Origin: Amylibacter marinus
GTDB lineage: Bacteria > Pseudomonadota > Alphaproteobacteria > Rhodobacterales > Rhodobacteraceae
Direction of reading: 5' to 3'
Assembly (NCBI RefSeq): GCF_030160015.1
Contig: NZ_BSNN01000002.1
Span: 62,001 to 126,000 of the forward strand
Length of the DNA: 64,000 nucleotides
How positions within the stretch are numbered: the first letter of the stretch is position 1; each line of letters starts with the position of its first letter. Under the pieces are notes generated by a model. That model saw only the letters and a program-made list of their open reading frames with translations, had not been told where the DNA came from and did not search any database. A program made the position numbers and the translations under genes. This document shows, piece after piece, positions 37,546 through 46,595 of this stretch.

Positions 37546-38286
37546 TTAGAACTGCCCTTGTTCTTTAGCCAATAAAACAGCGTGTAAGGTGTTATTAGCC
37601 CCTAGTATATCTCTTGCGTTTGCCATGCGTTGATCGATTGTCCGATGGTGGCAACCCTCTATTTCCGAAATCTCTGAAACCGTCCGCCCCTCTGCAATCA
37701 GTTTCATGAAGTGGATCGTTCTCGTATCTAGTTTTTGACCCGAGGGAATGTTCTCGAACTGAGCGATTGTTAGGTCAAATATACAAAGTAAGGCAGTAAG
37801 GTCGGATTCATTGTTCTTCCATGTTTCGTCGGCGTCTTCCTGGGTGCCATCGGCACGAAATGCCATCCCGAAAGCGGAACGGTAGCGGCGGGTATGGGTA
37901 GGTACAGAATAGGTGACCCCAGCATTCAGTCCACATTGGCGGCCCTTCTCATAGGCATCCATTTGCTCAGGGGTCAATTTGCCCGCATCGGCGCGGCGCT
38001 TAGTTTCTCCCCAGCTGATGCATCCATAATTATACATGGCCCATTGTAGTGTTGGGCTGTGTAAATAAAGCCGTGAGAGTAAAAACTCTTGATCAAGTTT
38101 TTCGCCATAAGACGAGAGAAGAACCGATCCAGAATGGTTGTGAAGGGTTTCGGGGCTAAAATTTAACTTTTTCCCATATAGAACCCGATCAAAACCAAAT
38201 GAGGCAAGTGCATCTAGCAGAATTGCCCAATTTGTTGCGACATCATTCGATTGCGTGAGCTTTTGAATAAATCTGTTGATTAACAT
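37546..38286 (-). CDS. LuxR-family solo regulator with autoinducer-binding domain
   Basis: About 246 residues from the ATG at 38286; an upstream in-frame TTG at 38379 would add 31 residues but has no ribosome-binding site, and 246 fits the family. The N-terminal half is an autoinducer-binding domain (ALASFGFDRVLYG, then a Trp/Tyr-rich pocket segment LYLHSPTLQWAMYNYG). Where TraR-type proteins carry the Asp-Pro that contacts the acyl-homoserine lactone, this one has Ser-Pro, so the ligand may differ. The C-terminal helix-turn-helix is TVSEISEIEGCHHRTIDQRM. No luxI-type synthase is in the window, hence 'solo'. It precedes the duplicated-peptide gene in the same direction and is its likely regulator. 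Confidence 0.8.
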   Translation of the reverse strand: MLINRFIQKLTQSNDVATNWAILLDALASFGFDRVLYGKKLNFSPETLHNHSGSVLLSSYGEKLDQEFLLSRLYLHSPTLQWAMYNYGCISWGETKRRADAGKLTPEQMDAYEKGRQCGLNAGVTYSVPTHTRRYRSAFGMAFRADGTQEDADETWKNNESDLTALLCIFDLTIAQFENIPSGQKLDTRTIHFMKLIAEGRTVSEISEIEGCHHRTIDQRMANARDILGANNTLHAVLLAKEQGQF

Positions 38287-38599
38287 ATATCCAATGTCCT
38301 GATCCTGGGTATCAGTTACAATCTGGGGTCGTAGCTGCAAGTTGGCTCTCTGATATCTTAGGCGCTCTGTATTGGTCAACGCTACTTGTGCAAGGCCAGA
38401 TCGAGCGGCCTCTTAGGATCATTTGAGAGCGGTGTTTTTTTCCACTAACGGATATGAATGTGCCGTCGGTTAAACGATGTATATGCTGTAAAATGCACAT
38501 GTCCGCGTAAATATGCCCGCTGAGATAAGGTGGATGTATTGATTACTTGGCAGAGCGTTGCAATTTGGATAAACCACGCGAAAATCGAAAGGCAATCAA

Positions 38600-39307
38600 A
38601 TGAGTTTTCCAAATACATTCGCCAGTAAAGAAGAAATGGCCAAACTGGCCGCCCAGATGTTTCTGGAAATCGAAGCAGTGAAGTTTCGCCCAGAAGAACC
38701 CTATACATTTGCCTCAGGATTGGCCTCTCCCGTTTATATCGATTGCCGCAAGCTGATCAGCCATCCGCGCATTCGCTCAGCGCTAATGGATTTTGCGGTG
38801 GCCACATTATACCGCGATGCAGGATTTGAAAAATTTGACAGCGCCGCTGGTGGCGAGACGGCGGGTATTCCCTTTGCCGCTTGGATCGCGGACAAAATGG
38901 CCCTGCCTATGCAATATGTTCGCAAAAAACCCAAAGGTTATGGCCGCGATGCCCAGATCGAGGGTGATATTCACCCCGGTCAACGCGTTCTACTGGTCGA
39001 GGATCTGACCACGGATGGCGGTTCTAAGCTGATGTTTGCGGAGGCTATCCGCCGCGCAGAGGCGATCTGTGAAGATATCTTGGTCATTTTCTATTACGAC
39101 ATTTTCAAAAATACCCATGAGATGCTGGCGCAGAACGGGCTTAGGTTGCACTACTTACTGACATGGTGGGATATTTTGGCCGCCGCGCGCGCAGGGGGTA
39201 ATTTCGATGCCGCACAGCTGGATCAGGTCGAGGCCTTTTTGAATAATCCCCTGGAATGGTCTGCGGCTAATGGCGGGATCAGCGAGTTACCGGTTTCCAA
39301 GGCATAG
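38600..39307 (+). CDS. pyrE: Orotate phosphoribosyltransferase
   Basis: A 235-residue type I phosphoribosyltransferase of pyrimidine synthesis (orotate + PRPP to OMP). The PRPP loop is [38 protein letters not shown] and [17 protein letters not shown] are family motifs. Length matches the alphaproteobacterial form. About 310 bases upstream are shared with the LuxR gene promoter side; a terminator follows the stop closely. Confidence 0.94.
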   Translation: MSFPNTFASKEEMAKLAAQMFLEIEAVKFRPEEPYTFASGLASPVYIDCRKLISHPRIRSALMDFAVATLYRDAGFEKFDSAAGGETAGIPFAAWIADKMALPMQYVRKKPKGYGRDAQIEGDIHPGQRVLLVEDLTTDGGSKLMFAEAIRRAEAICEDILVIFYYDIFKNTHEMLAQNGLRLHYLLTWWDILAAARAGGNFDAAQLDQVEAFLNNPLEWSAANGGISELPVSKA

Positions 39308-39327
39308 GCCCTTCATATGTTCAATCG

Positions 39328-39355
39328 AAAGGCCCTCTGAACGGAGGGCTTTTCG
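39328..39355 (+). terminator. Terminator after pyrE
   Basis: AAAG-GCCCTC / GAGGGC-TTTT hairpin with a short loop and a T-run, 20 bases after the pyrE stop. Confidence 0.85.
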
Positions 39356-39976
39356 AATGATAACACCGATTGCGTAAATGAATTCAGGTAATCTTGACTG
39401 ACTTCGATCGGTTGGCCAAGTATGCAGCAAAAATTGTAACACGCGGACAAGGTGGATTCCGTTTCAAACTGTCGCTATCGGCGCCATGGGGTCATAGGGC
39501 AACGGTCGTTATACTAGGATCAACATATGCAGGGCGCAGCCTGTGAACATTTGGTGTTTTGATCAGAATATTTTACCACAATGTTCTTGGGTGATGGCTA
39601 TTCAGCCGCGACAGGGGCCTCCATCATGACCAATCACCTGCGCGCCCCGCTGCATTGGCGGGTGATGGGATTTTTTGTGTTGGCTGTCATCGCAGCGATT
39701 TAACCTTAAGAGAATGCGATAAGTCGGCGAACGAGTCGCAAAACGTCGGTGTTTTGGCACGGCAAAATTAGATGTGTGAGCATGGTAGTGACTTATCAAG
39801 GCCTAGAAAATGTTCACAGGTAGCTTTCTGGTCAGCGGCCTAGGTGCGCAGTAGGCGTCATTTCAAACCTTCGCAAAACTTAGGAAACGCCAGTCGAGGA
39901 TTGGAAATTCACAATGACTTCACATGAGATGGGACTTCACATGAGATGGTGGGGGGGGAATTGCCTCAAAAAGCAC
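39356..39976. other. Gene-free stretch between pyrE and tRNA-Gly
   Basis: About 620 bases in which I see no supported gene, RNA or mobile element. Small frames exist (for example one of 25 codons ending at 39703) but lack ribosome-binding sites and family resemblance. It contains a short perfect tandem repeat near its right end. It may be a decayed locus. Confidence 0.6.
39916..39949. repeat. 17-bp perfect tandem duplication
   Basis: GACTTCACATGAGATGG occurs twice head to tail (39916-39932 and 39933-39949) without a mismatch, in gene-free DNA beside tRNA-Gly. A recent slippage duplication or a paired binding site. Confidence 0.9.
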
Positions 39977-40004
39977 AAAACCCACGGCGCGAACCGTGGG
40001 TTTT
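39977..40004 (-). terminator. Terminator of tRNA-Gly
   Basis: An 11-bp stem AAAACCCACGG / CCGTGGGTTTT with a 6-base loop lies just after the 3' end of the minus-strand tRNA-Gly; the run of T follows on that strand. Symmetrical enough to act in both directions. Confidence 0.85.
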
Positions 40005-40009
40005 TGTTT

Positions 40010-40084
40010 TGGAGCGGGCGAAGCGATTCGAACGCTCGACCCTAACCTTGGCAAGGTTATGCTCTACCCCTGAGCTACGCCCGC
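40010..40084 (-). tRNA. tRNA-Gly (anticodon GCC)
   Basis: A 75-base cloverleaf with encoded CCA. Acceptor GCGGGCG/CGCCCGC, D-arm AGCTCAGGGGTAGAGC, anticodon loop TTGCCAA on stem TAACC/GGTTA, and T-arm GTTCGAATC. Confidence 0.97.
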
Positions 40085-40233
40085 TTCCTATGTAGGGGGT
40101 GTACTCGTCATCCCCTTGGGTAGGGGCGTTATACTGGTCTGGAAAACTGCCGCAAGGGGGAAATGAAGAATTTCACGAAATTTTGCATTTAGCCCGCCAT
40201 TTATTCAGCCCAGCTTGAGGGGGTGTGCGTTCA

Positions 40234-40248
40234 GAACAATAGAAGAAC
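40234..40248 (+). promoter_or_regulatory. SOS (LexA) box of alphaproteobacterial type upstream of uvrD
   Basis: GAAC-N7-GAAC, the exact alphaproteobacterial LexA target (reverse of GTTC-N7-GTTC), 40 bases before the uvrD start. LexA bound there should block transcription until DNA damage. Confidence 0.75.
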
Positions 40249-40287
40249 ACGCTTCCACTATTGTTCAGAACAGGGTATGGAGACATT

Positions 40288-42627
40288 ATGAATGATTGGG
40301 AAGAATATAGCGCCATCGAGGCCGCCGCGGCCATACCTTTGTCTCAGCAGGCAATGGGTGTAGGGAATACCTCTTATCTAGACGGATTGAACCCCGCTCA
40401 GTTGGCGGCCGTTGAAACACTGGATGGGCCTGTATTGATGCTGGCGGGGGCTGGTACGGGCAAGACCAAGGCGCTGACGACACGTATTGTGCATCTGTTA
40501 CGCACAGGACGGGTACGTCCAAACGAGATCTTAGCCGTGACCTTTACCAACAAAGCCGCACGCGAGATGAAAGAGCGTGTTGCCACGCATTTGGGGGATG
40601 CGGCCAGCGGCATGCGATGGATGGGCACATTTCACTCGCTTTGCGTAAAAATTCTGCGCCGGCATGCGGAATTGGTTGGGCTGAAATCCAATTTCACCAT
40701 TCTGGACACAGATGATCAAATTCGCCTGCTAAAGCAATTGATCCGCGCGGATAACATCGACGAAAAGCGCTGGCCTGCGCGGATGTTGGCGGGGTTGATC
40801 GACCATTGGAAAAATCGTGCTTGGACACCAGATCAAGTCAGCGCCGGCGAGGATGGGTTTGACGGGCGTGGGGCAAAATATTACGCCCAGTATCAAGCGC
40901 GGCTAAAAACATTGAATGCCGCGGATTTCGGGGATCTATTATTGCATGTGGTGACGATTTTTCAAAACCACCCAGATGTCCTTGAAAAGTACCAACATTG
41001 GTTCCGCTATATCATGGTAGACGAATACCAAGATACCAATGTCGCGCAATATCTAGGGCTGCGTCTGTTGGCGCAGGGGCATCGTAATATTTGCTGTGTT
41101 GGGGATGATGATCAATCGATCTATGGCTGGCGCGGGGCAGAGGTGGGCAATATCCTGCGTTTCGAAAAGGATTTCGATAACGCCACGGTGATCCGACTAG
41201 AGCAGAATTACCGCTCGACACCGCATATTTTGGGCGCGGCATCGGGGGTCATTGCTGGTAATGCAGACCGATTGGGCAAGACCCTATGGACCGCCCGAGA
41301 AGACGGCGAGAAGGTGCGACTGATCAATCACCGAGACGGCGAAGAAGAAGCCCGCTGGATGGGCGATGAGATAGAAAGCTATCAGCGCGGCACCCGTGGA
41401 CTGGATCCCTATGGTCTGGATTCCATCGCGATTTTGGTACGTGCCAGTCATCAGATGCGCGCCTTCGAGGATCGTTTTTTGACCATTGGGTTGCCCTATC
41501 GGGTGATCGGCGGGCCACGGTTTTATGAGCGCATGGAAATTCGCGATGCCTTGGCCTATTTCCGCGTGGCGGTGAGCGCTGATGATGCATTGGCTTTTGA
41601 GCGGATCGTTAATACGCCCAAGCGCGGCATTGGTGAAAAAGCGCAGCAGATTATCAATCAAGTTGCGCGAAACAACGACGTATCCTTGTTTGAAGGTGCG
41701 CGTATTGTGGCCCGCGATGGCGGAATTTCAGCACGGGCAAGAAATGCATTGGGTGCACTAATAGAAGGGTTCGATCGCTGGCGTGTCGCATTGCAGGATC
41801 AGGATCAAAGCCATGTTGAGGTGGCTCAGATTATCCTAGAGGAGTCCGGCTACACTGATATGTGGCAGAAGGATAAATCCCCTGATGCTGCTGGACGCTT
41901 GGAAAACTTGAAAGAGTTGATCAAAGCACTGGAAGAATTTGAAAACCTAGAGGGTTTCTTAGAGCATATCAGCCTAATTATGGAAAATGATTCCCAAGAT
42001 GACGCCCAGAAGGTAACCATCATGACCCTACACGGGGCCAAAGGGTTGGAATTCCCTGTAGTTTTTCTGCCAGGGTGGGAAGATGGGTTATTTCCCTCTC
42101 AGCGCAGCATGGACGAAAGTGGCCAACGCGGATTGGAAGAAGAGCGCAGACTGGCCTATGTGGGGATCACCCGCGCTGAAGAAATCTGTACCATCAGCTT
42201 TACCAGCAGTCGGCGTATTTTTGGTCAATGGCAATCTGCAATTCCGTCTCGATTTGTAGATGAAATACCGCCCAAACACGTAGAGATCCTAAGCGCACCT
42301 GGGGTTTATGGCGGCTCGATAGCACAAGAACCTTCAGCGATTGAAGAAAGGGTGGCGCGGGCGGATGCCTATAACTCGCCAGGTTGGAAGCGCATGCGCG
42401 CCCGCCAAGAAGCGCGCACGGCCAAGACCCGTAGTGCGATGAAAGATGTGATCGACGCCAAGGTTGTGGCCTCTTTCGGCTTGGGGGATCGTGTGCATCA
42501 CGCCAAGTATGGGTTTGGCGCGGTCGTTGGTGTCGAGGGTGATAAGCTGTCGATTGTTTTTGAGGGGGGCGGTGCAAAAAAGGTGATGGCCAGCTTTATC
42601 ACCATGGCCGATGATGTATCCTCTTGA
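40288..42627 (+). CDS. uvrD: ATP-dependent DNA helicase UvrD/PcrA
   Basis: About 779 residues, superfamily 1A 3'-5' helicase. Motifs in order: I AGAGTGKTKAL, Ia TFTNKAAREMKERV, II DEYQDTN, III GDDDQSIYGWRGAE, IV LEQNYRSTPHIL, V TLHGAKGLEFPVVF and VI RLAYVGITRAEE. The C-terminus carries the RNA-polymerase-interacting Tudor-like segment (LGDRVHHAKYGFGAVVG...). The ATG at 40288 (MNDWEEYS) is preceded by GGAG; an in-frame TTG nine codons earlier is less likely. It acts in nucleotide excision and mismatch repair. A LexA box upstream implies damage induction. Confidence 0.95.
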   Translation: MNDWEEYSAIEAAAAIPLSQQAMGVGNTSYLDGLNPAQLAAVETLDGPVLMLAGAGTGKTKALTTRIVHLLRTGRVRPNEILAVTFTNKAAREMKERVATHLGDAASGMRWMGTFHSLCVKILRRHAELVGLKSNFTILDTDDQIRLLKQLIRADNIDEKRWPARMLAGLIDHWKNRAWTPDQVSAGEDGFDGRGAKYYAQYQARLKTLNAADFGDLLLHVVTIFQNHPDVLEKYQHWFRYIMVDEYQDTNVAQYLGLRLLAQGHRNICCVGDDDQSIYGWRGAEVGNILRFEKDFDNATVIRLEQNYRSTPHILGAASGVIAGNADRLGKTLWTAREDGEKVRLINHRDGEEEARWMGDEIESYQRGTRGLDPYGLDSIAILVRASHQMRAFEDRFLTIGLPYRVIGGPRFYERMEIRDALAYFRVAVSADDALAFERIVNTPKRGIGEKAQQIINQVARNNDVSLFEGARIVARDGGISARARNALGALIEGFDRWRVALQDQDQSHVEVAQIILEESGYTDMWQKDKSPDAAGRLENLKELIKALEEFENLEGFLEHISLIMENDSQDDAQKVTIMTLHGAKGLEFPVVFLPGWEDGLFPSQRSMDESGQRGLEEERRLAYVGITRAEEICTISFTSSRRIFGQWQSAIPSRFVDEIPPKHVEILSAPGVYGGSIAQEPSAIEERVARADAYNSPGWKRMRARQEARTAKTRSAMKDVIDAKVVASFGLGDRVHHAKYGFGAVVGVEGDKLSIVFEGGGAKKVMASFITMADDVSS

Positions 42628-42717
42628 GCGTAACCTAAGGGTTTCTAAGCCGTTAGGGTTATAATTTGGCCAATAATAACATAGTCTAGCAGAAATAATA
42701 TCCATATGAGGCGCTAA

Positions 42718-43656
42718 ATGTCTATTGATGCTCGAGAGTTTCGCGATGCGCTTTCTTGTTTTGGTACGGGGGTTACAATTGTAACAGCCGTCGATAGTAC
42801 CGGCGCGCCCGTGGGCATGACCGCCAGCAGTTTTAATTCGGTCTCGGTAGAGCCGCCATTGATCTTATGGAGCGTGACAAAAGCTGCTCTATCTGCTGAT
42901 GCCTTTAGAATGGCTTCCCATTTTGCGGTGCATGTTCTCGGGGCGCATCAGGTGCAACTGTCCAATCAATTTGCGCGCTCTGGGGGGGATAAATTTGACG
43001 GGGTGAATTATCGCGTCAATGCGCATGGGGTGCCTTTGCTGGATGATTTTTCAGTACTGTTCCAATGCGAAACTTGGGCGGTCTACGAGGGGGGGGATCA
43101 CTGGATTATTGTCGGCGAGGTTAAGGAATTTCATCGCGAGAAAATCCCCAGCCTTTTGTTTTCAGAGGGGGCATATGCCAGTGCGACACCATTGGGATCC
43201 ACGCAAGAAGAGGCGGCGGAGCTAGCGGAAGTTGGTCGCGATCCAATCGAAAATACCCTGATTTATCATTTGTCGCGGGCCAATACCTTGCTGGTATCGG
43301 AATTCCATCGGGCGATTTCTGCCCAAGACTTAACCCTGCCGGAATGGCGCGTACTAACGGCACTAAACGCGGTAGATGGTGCACAGGATATTGAAGCGCT
43401 ACATCTGCGTACCTCGCTACACCCCAATGCTCTGCGAGATCTTGTATATACAATGCAGGATCAGGGGCTGTGCCACCGTGCGCTTAGGGGGCAAAAGATT
43501 TTTGCGCGTAGAACCGAAAAAGGGGCCGAGATTGTGCGCAAGCTAATGCGTGTAGCGGCCAGATATGAGGCAGAGGCTTTAAGGGGGGTGTCACAAAGTG
43601 AGGCAGAGAGTTTGCGAAACTTGCTGCGCCAAGTGATCGAAAACACCAGTCAGTAG
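42718..43656 (+). CDS. Flavin reductase fused to a MarR-type regulatory domain
   Basis: A 312-residue two-domain protein. Residues 1-165 are an FMN-binding flavin reductase of the HpaC type (FGTGVTIVTAVDSTG..VGMTASSFNSVSVEPPLILW, then HFAVHVL). Residues ~175-312 are a MarR-type winged helix (FHRAISAQDLTLPEWRVLTAL, then LVYTMQDQGLCHRAL). This matches in length and order the C1 reductase of Acinetobacter p-hydroxyphenylacetate hydroxylase, whose MarR domain is an allosteric inhibitor that is released by substrate. No oxygenase component is adjacent, so the partner is elsewhere or the protein acts with a different enzyme. Confidence 0.87.
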   Translation: MSIDAREFRDALSCFGTGVTIVTAVDSTGAPVGMTASSFNSVSVEPPLILWSVTKAALSADAFRMASHFAVHVLGAHQVQLSNQFARSGGDKFDGVNYRVNAHGVPLLDDFSVLFQCETWAVYEGGDHWIIVGEVKEFHREKIPSLLFSEGAYASATPLGSTQEEAAELAEVGRDPIENTLIYHLSRANTLLVSEFHRAISAQDLTLPEWRVLTALNAVDGAQDIEALHLRTSLHPNALRDLVYTMQDQGLCHRALRGQKIFARRTEKGAEIVRKLMRVAARYEAEALRGVSQSEAESLRNLLRQVIENTSQ

Positions 43657-44040
43657 TGTAAAGCCCAAATTTAGGATACTTTGCCCTAACAAGTACGTTT
43701 AGTTTTTAGATGGAACTGATCCGGCTTCGATTAAGAGCTCTGCTCTGCACTATTTGATAGCCGTCTCGCATTGGGATTTAGGCAAAATCTACACACCACT
43801 TGGTTTAGCGGGGCGGTTATGGTTTCCTTGGCAGATAGGGCCAGATTTAGGCTCGTGGGTATTTCTTGCTGGGGGGCTCAGATGGTAAATAACAGCATCA
43901 TGCGGTGTGCTTGATGGCGCCAACATGTTGATCATATTGTTTGATATATAGTGTCATTTGGCAAGCGCATCGAAACGATGTGTTAGGGAAATCGATTTGT
44001 TGCGCTGCCGTTCTGAGCGGCTTCGTGGTATAAGCATGGG
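43657..44040. other. Gene-free stretch
   Basis: About 380 bases between convergent genes (flavin reductase fusion and AEC transporter). No supported gene, RNA, repeat or clear terminator is seen in it. Confidence 0.6.
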
Positions 44041-44973
44041 CTAGGTTAACAGCGCTAGCCATGCGGATATGGTGAAAATGCTTAGGAACGTTGCAATCAC
44101 GACAGAGGATGCCGCCGTTGCCTTGCCGCGATTATAGATGTTCGCAAAGATATAGGTGTTGATGCCCGGTGGCATTGCGGCGGTGATTACCACGGAATTC
44201 CGCACCATATCCGGCAGATTAAACACATGGGTTGCCATCACATATGCAAGGGCGGGAAACAGCAATAATTTTAGCACGCTGACCATGGCAACCTCTGGCA
44301 GGTTGTTGGTCAGCTTATAGCGAAACAGCACCGCACCCAGCGAGAACAACGCCACCGGCAATGCCGCGCGCACCATCATATCGAGCGCGCGTTCAACCAC
44401 TTCGGGTAGGACGAGCCCCGAAAAATTAAATGCAAACCCCGCGATCAATGCCATAGCCAGCGTATTTTTGAAAATTGCCCGCCCGATTGCCTTGATAATA
44501 ACCCAAAATCCTGCTCCATCGGCGCGCAGTATTTCCATACATGTAATACCGATAGTGTAGCAAAATGGAACATGTACGGAAATCAATGCATAGTTTGACG
44601 TCATTGAAGCAGGGCCAAACGCCAATTCCATTATAGGTAGGCCTAATAGAACCGTATTGGAAAAAAGGCCGGTAAAGCCGATCGACACCGATTGCCCCGC
44701 AGTTCTCTTAAAGAAAGCGCGCGCCAAGATCATGCCGAGTAAAAACACTACCAACGCAGGCAGATAATAAGATACAAACAGCGGCGCGTTAAATACTTCG
44801 CGCAGGTTTAGATGCGCTACGGCATTGAACAACAACGCAGGAATAGCGAAATTTTGGGCGAAGTAAGCAAGGGTATCGGATTGCTGATCATCCACTGACC
44901 CGCGCCATCGAGCACCATATCCAAGTGCAATAATAAAGAACACCGGCAGAATTATTTGTGATATCTCAAACAT
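44041..44973 (-). CDS. AEC-family transporter (auxin efflux carrier type)
   Basis: About 310 residues with ten predicted membrane segments arranged as two groups of five, as in the auxin-efflux-carrier family. Features include LPVFFIIALGYGARW at the start and AAMPPGINTYIFA near the second half, the conserved broken-helix region. Bacterial members export small organic anions such as malate; substrate unknown. The start at 44973 overlaps the upstream MBL gene by eight bases and has AGGA ten bases upstream. Confidence 0.85.
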   Translation of the reverse strand: MFEISQIILPVFFIIALGYGARWRGSVDDQQSDTLAYFAQNFAIPALLFNAVAHLNLREVFNAPLFVSYYLPALVVFLLGMILARAFFKRTAGQSVSIGFTGLFSNTVLLGLPIMELAFGPASMTSNYALISVHVPFCYTIGITCMEILRADGAGFWVIIKAIGRAIFKNTLAMALIAGFAFNFSGLVLPEVVERALDMMVRAALPVALFSLGAVLFRYKLTNNLPEVAMVSVLKLLLFPALAYVMATHVFNLPDMVRNSVVITAAMPPGINTYIFANIYNRGKATAASSVVIATFLSIFTISAWLALLT

Positions 44974-45769
44974 CAATATGCATCCTGATTTGCATACCAT
45001 CATAGGCTGGTTCTACATGGTCCGGGGTTTCGCAGTTTAGGGTCTGGTAATCCAGATCAATGTGTAGATTGGTTAAAACTGCCTGTTTAGGGCGATATTC
45101 GTTGATCCATTTCAATGCGGTTTCTACATTGATATGACTAGGGTGGGGGGTATACCGCAGCGCATCCAGCACCCAATAGTGTAGACCTGAAAGATGGGGT
45201 TCTACATCCGCAGAAAATCCCGAAATATCTGGGGTATATAATAGATCATTGATCCGCAGAGCACGCACCGAGATTGCCCCATGCTCTACATCAAAGCTTT
45301 GAATGTTAATCTTACCGCCTGCACCATCAACCCAGAGGTTCTCTGGCAGGTCATACATTTCTAGGATTGGTGGGTAACTGCTGCCCTCGGGGGTTTCAAA
45401 GGCATAGTTAAACCGCGATAGAATATCACCGCGCGCCTCTGTTGAGGCATAAACCGGAATGCGCTTGCGCATCCGTAGAGCAATCATCCGCAGATCATCC
45501 AGTCCGTGAACATGATCTGCATGTTGATGCGTATAGACCACAGCGTCCAGCGCCCCGACCTCCGCGGCCAATAGCTGGCTACGCATGTCTGGCGAGGTGT
45601 CGATCAAAACGCTCGTAACCCCATCTGCACCGTGGCGTTGGATAAGCATCGAACAGCGTAGGCGGGCATTCTTGGGGTTGGTTTTGTCACAGGCCCCCCA
45701 ATCGCCCCCAATGCGGGGAACCCCGCCCGATGATCCGCAACCCAATATCGTAAAGGTCAGCGTTTTCAT
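44966..45769 (-). CDS. Metallo-beta-lactamase-fold hydrolase (PhnP-like)
   Basis: About 267 residues. Starts MKTLTFTILGCGSSGGVPR and carries the metal motif THQHADHVHGLDDLR (HxHxDH), downstream ligands in DVEHG and the TNLHIDLDY region. This is the PhnP/cyclic-phosphodiesterase-like branch of the fold that roseobacters place behind tatD. The start at 45769 overlaps the tatD stop (ATGA). Exact substrate unknown. Confidence 0.85.
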   Translation of the reverse strand: MKTLTFTILGCGSSGGVPRIGGDWGACDKTNPKNARLRCSMLIQRHGADGVTSVLIDTSPDMRSQLLAAEVGALDAVVYTHQHADHVHGLDDLRMIALRMRKRIPVYASTEARGDILSRFNYAFETPEGSSYPPILEMYDLPENLWVDGAGGKINIQSFDVEHGAISVRALRINDLLYTPDISGFSADVEPHLSGLHYWVLDALRYTPHPSHINVETALKWINEYRPKQAVLTNLHIDLDYQTLNCETPDHVEPAYDGMQIRMHIDV

Positions 45770-46566
45770 GGCTGTTTCCAAGCGGCGGCTTTGGGGAATA
45801 GCCGGTCAAAATTCTCCACCGTTTGGGCCGCGAACTCATCCACGGTTATCCCAAATATGTCAGCGCCTACTGCGGCTGTATGGGCGGTATAGGCCGGTTC
45901 GTTACGCTTGCCGCGAAATGGCACGGGCGCAAGGTAGGGGCTGTCTGTTTCGACTAAAATGCGATTGAGGGGCGCGCTGGCAAATATATCCCGCAGGTCT
46001 TGGGATTTTTTAAAGGTCGCGATACCAGACATTGACAGGTAAAAACCCAAATCAAGTGCGGCCCGCGCCAAATCGGCCGAGGAAGAGAAACAGTGCATAA
46101 CACAGGTGTAGGGCGCATTCTTATATGCGCTTGTCAGAATATCGGCCATATCGTCATCGGCAGCACGCGCATGAATGATCAACGGTAGACCGGTTTCTTG
46201 GGCTGCGCGAATGTGAAGGCGCAGCGAGGTTTTCTGCGCATCGGCGCTGTCGGCGGTATAGTGGTAATCCAACCCCGTTTCCCCGATACCAACCATTTTG
46301 GGGTGCTGTGTGATGGTGATCAGCTGTTCCAGCGTCACAGGCTCGGTCTTGGCCACATGCATTGGGTGCACTCCGGCGGCATAAAACACCGGCGCATGGG
46401 CCTCAGCGATTGCGCGTACATTTGGCTCTTGATGCATTTCTGTACAAATTGTGACCATGCGGGTCACACCAGCGGCGGCGGCGCGGGCCACTAGATCGGG
46501 TATTTCGCCCTCGAAATCAGGGAAATCAAGGTGGCAGTGGCTGTCGACAAGGGTTGGGTTGGTCAT
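45766..46566 (-). CDS. tatD: TatD-family metal-dependent DNase
   Basis: A 266-residue TIM-barrel hydrolase. Metal ligands are visible in DSHCHLDF, GETGLDYHY, IIHARAADDD, VMHCFSSS and the final Asp in LVETDSPYLAP. It is a 3'-5' exonuclease-like DNase of the TatD/YcfH family. Part of the holB-tatD-MBL block, common in Rhodobacterales. Confidence 0.93.
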   Translation of the reverse strand: MTNPTLVDSHCHLDFPDFEGEIPDLVARAAAAGVTRMVTICTEMHQEPNVRAIAEAHAPVFYAAGVHPMHVAKTEPVTLEQLITITQHPKMVGIGETGLDYHYTADSADAQKTSLRLHIRAAQETGLPLIIHARAADDDMADILTSAYKNAPYTCVMHCFSSSADLARAALDLGFYLSMSGIATFKKSQDLRDIFASAPLNRILVETDSPYLAPVPFRGKRNEPAYTAHTAAVGADIFGITVDEFAAQTVENFDRLFPKAAAWKQP

Positions 46567-46595
46567 TTTGGGGCCTTTGGGGCATGGCCCCTTGT

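Noticed and set aside
36456-38286. Complete quorum-sensing pair (luxR-luxI)
   Set aside because: No acyl-homoserine lactone synthase gene is present; the regulator is a solo.
39626-39703. 25-codon frame with a hydrophobic end in the pyrE-tRNA-Gly gap
   Set aside because: No ribosome-binding site, no context and no sign of conservation visible.
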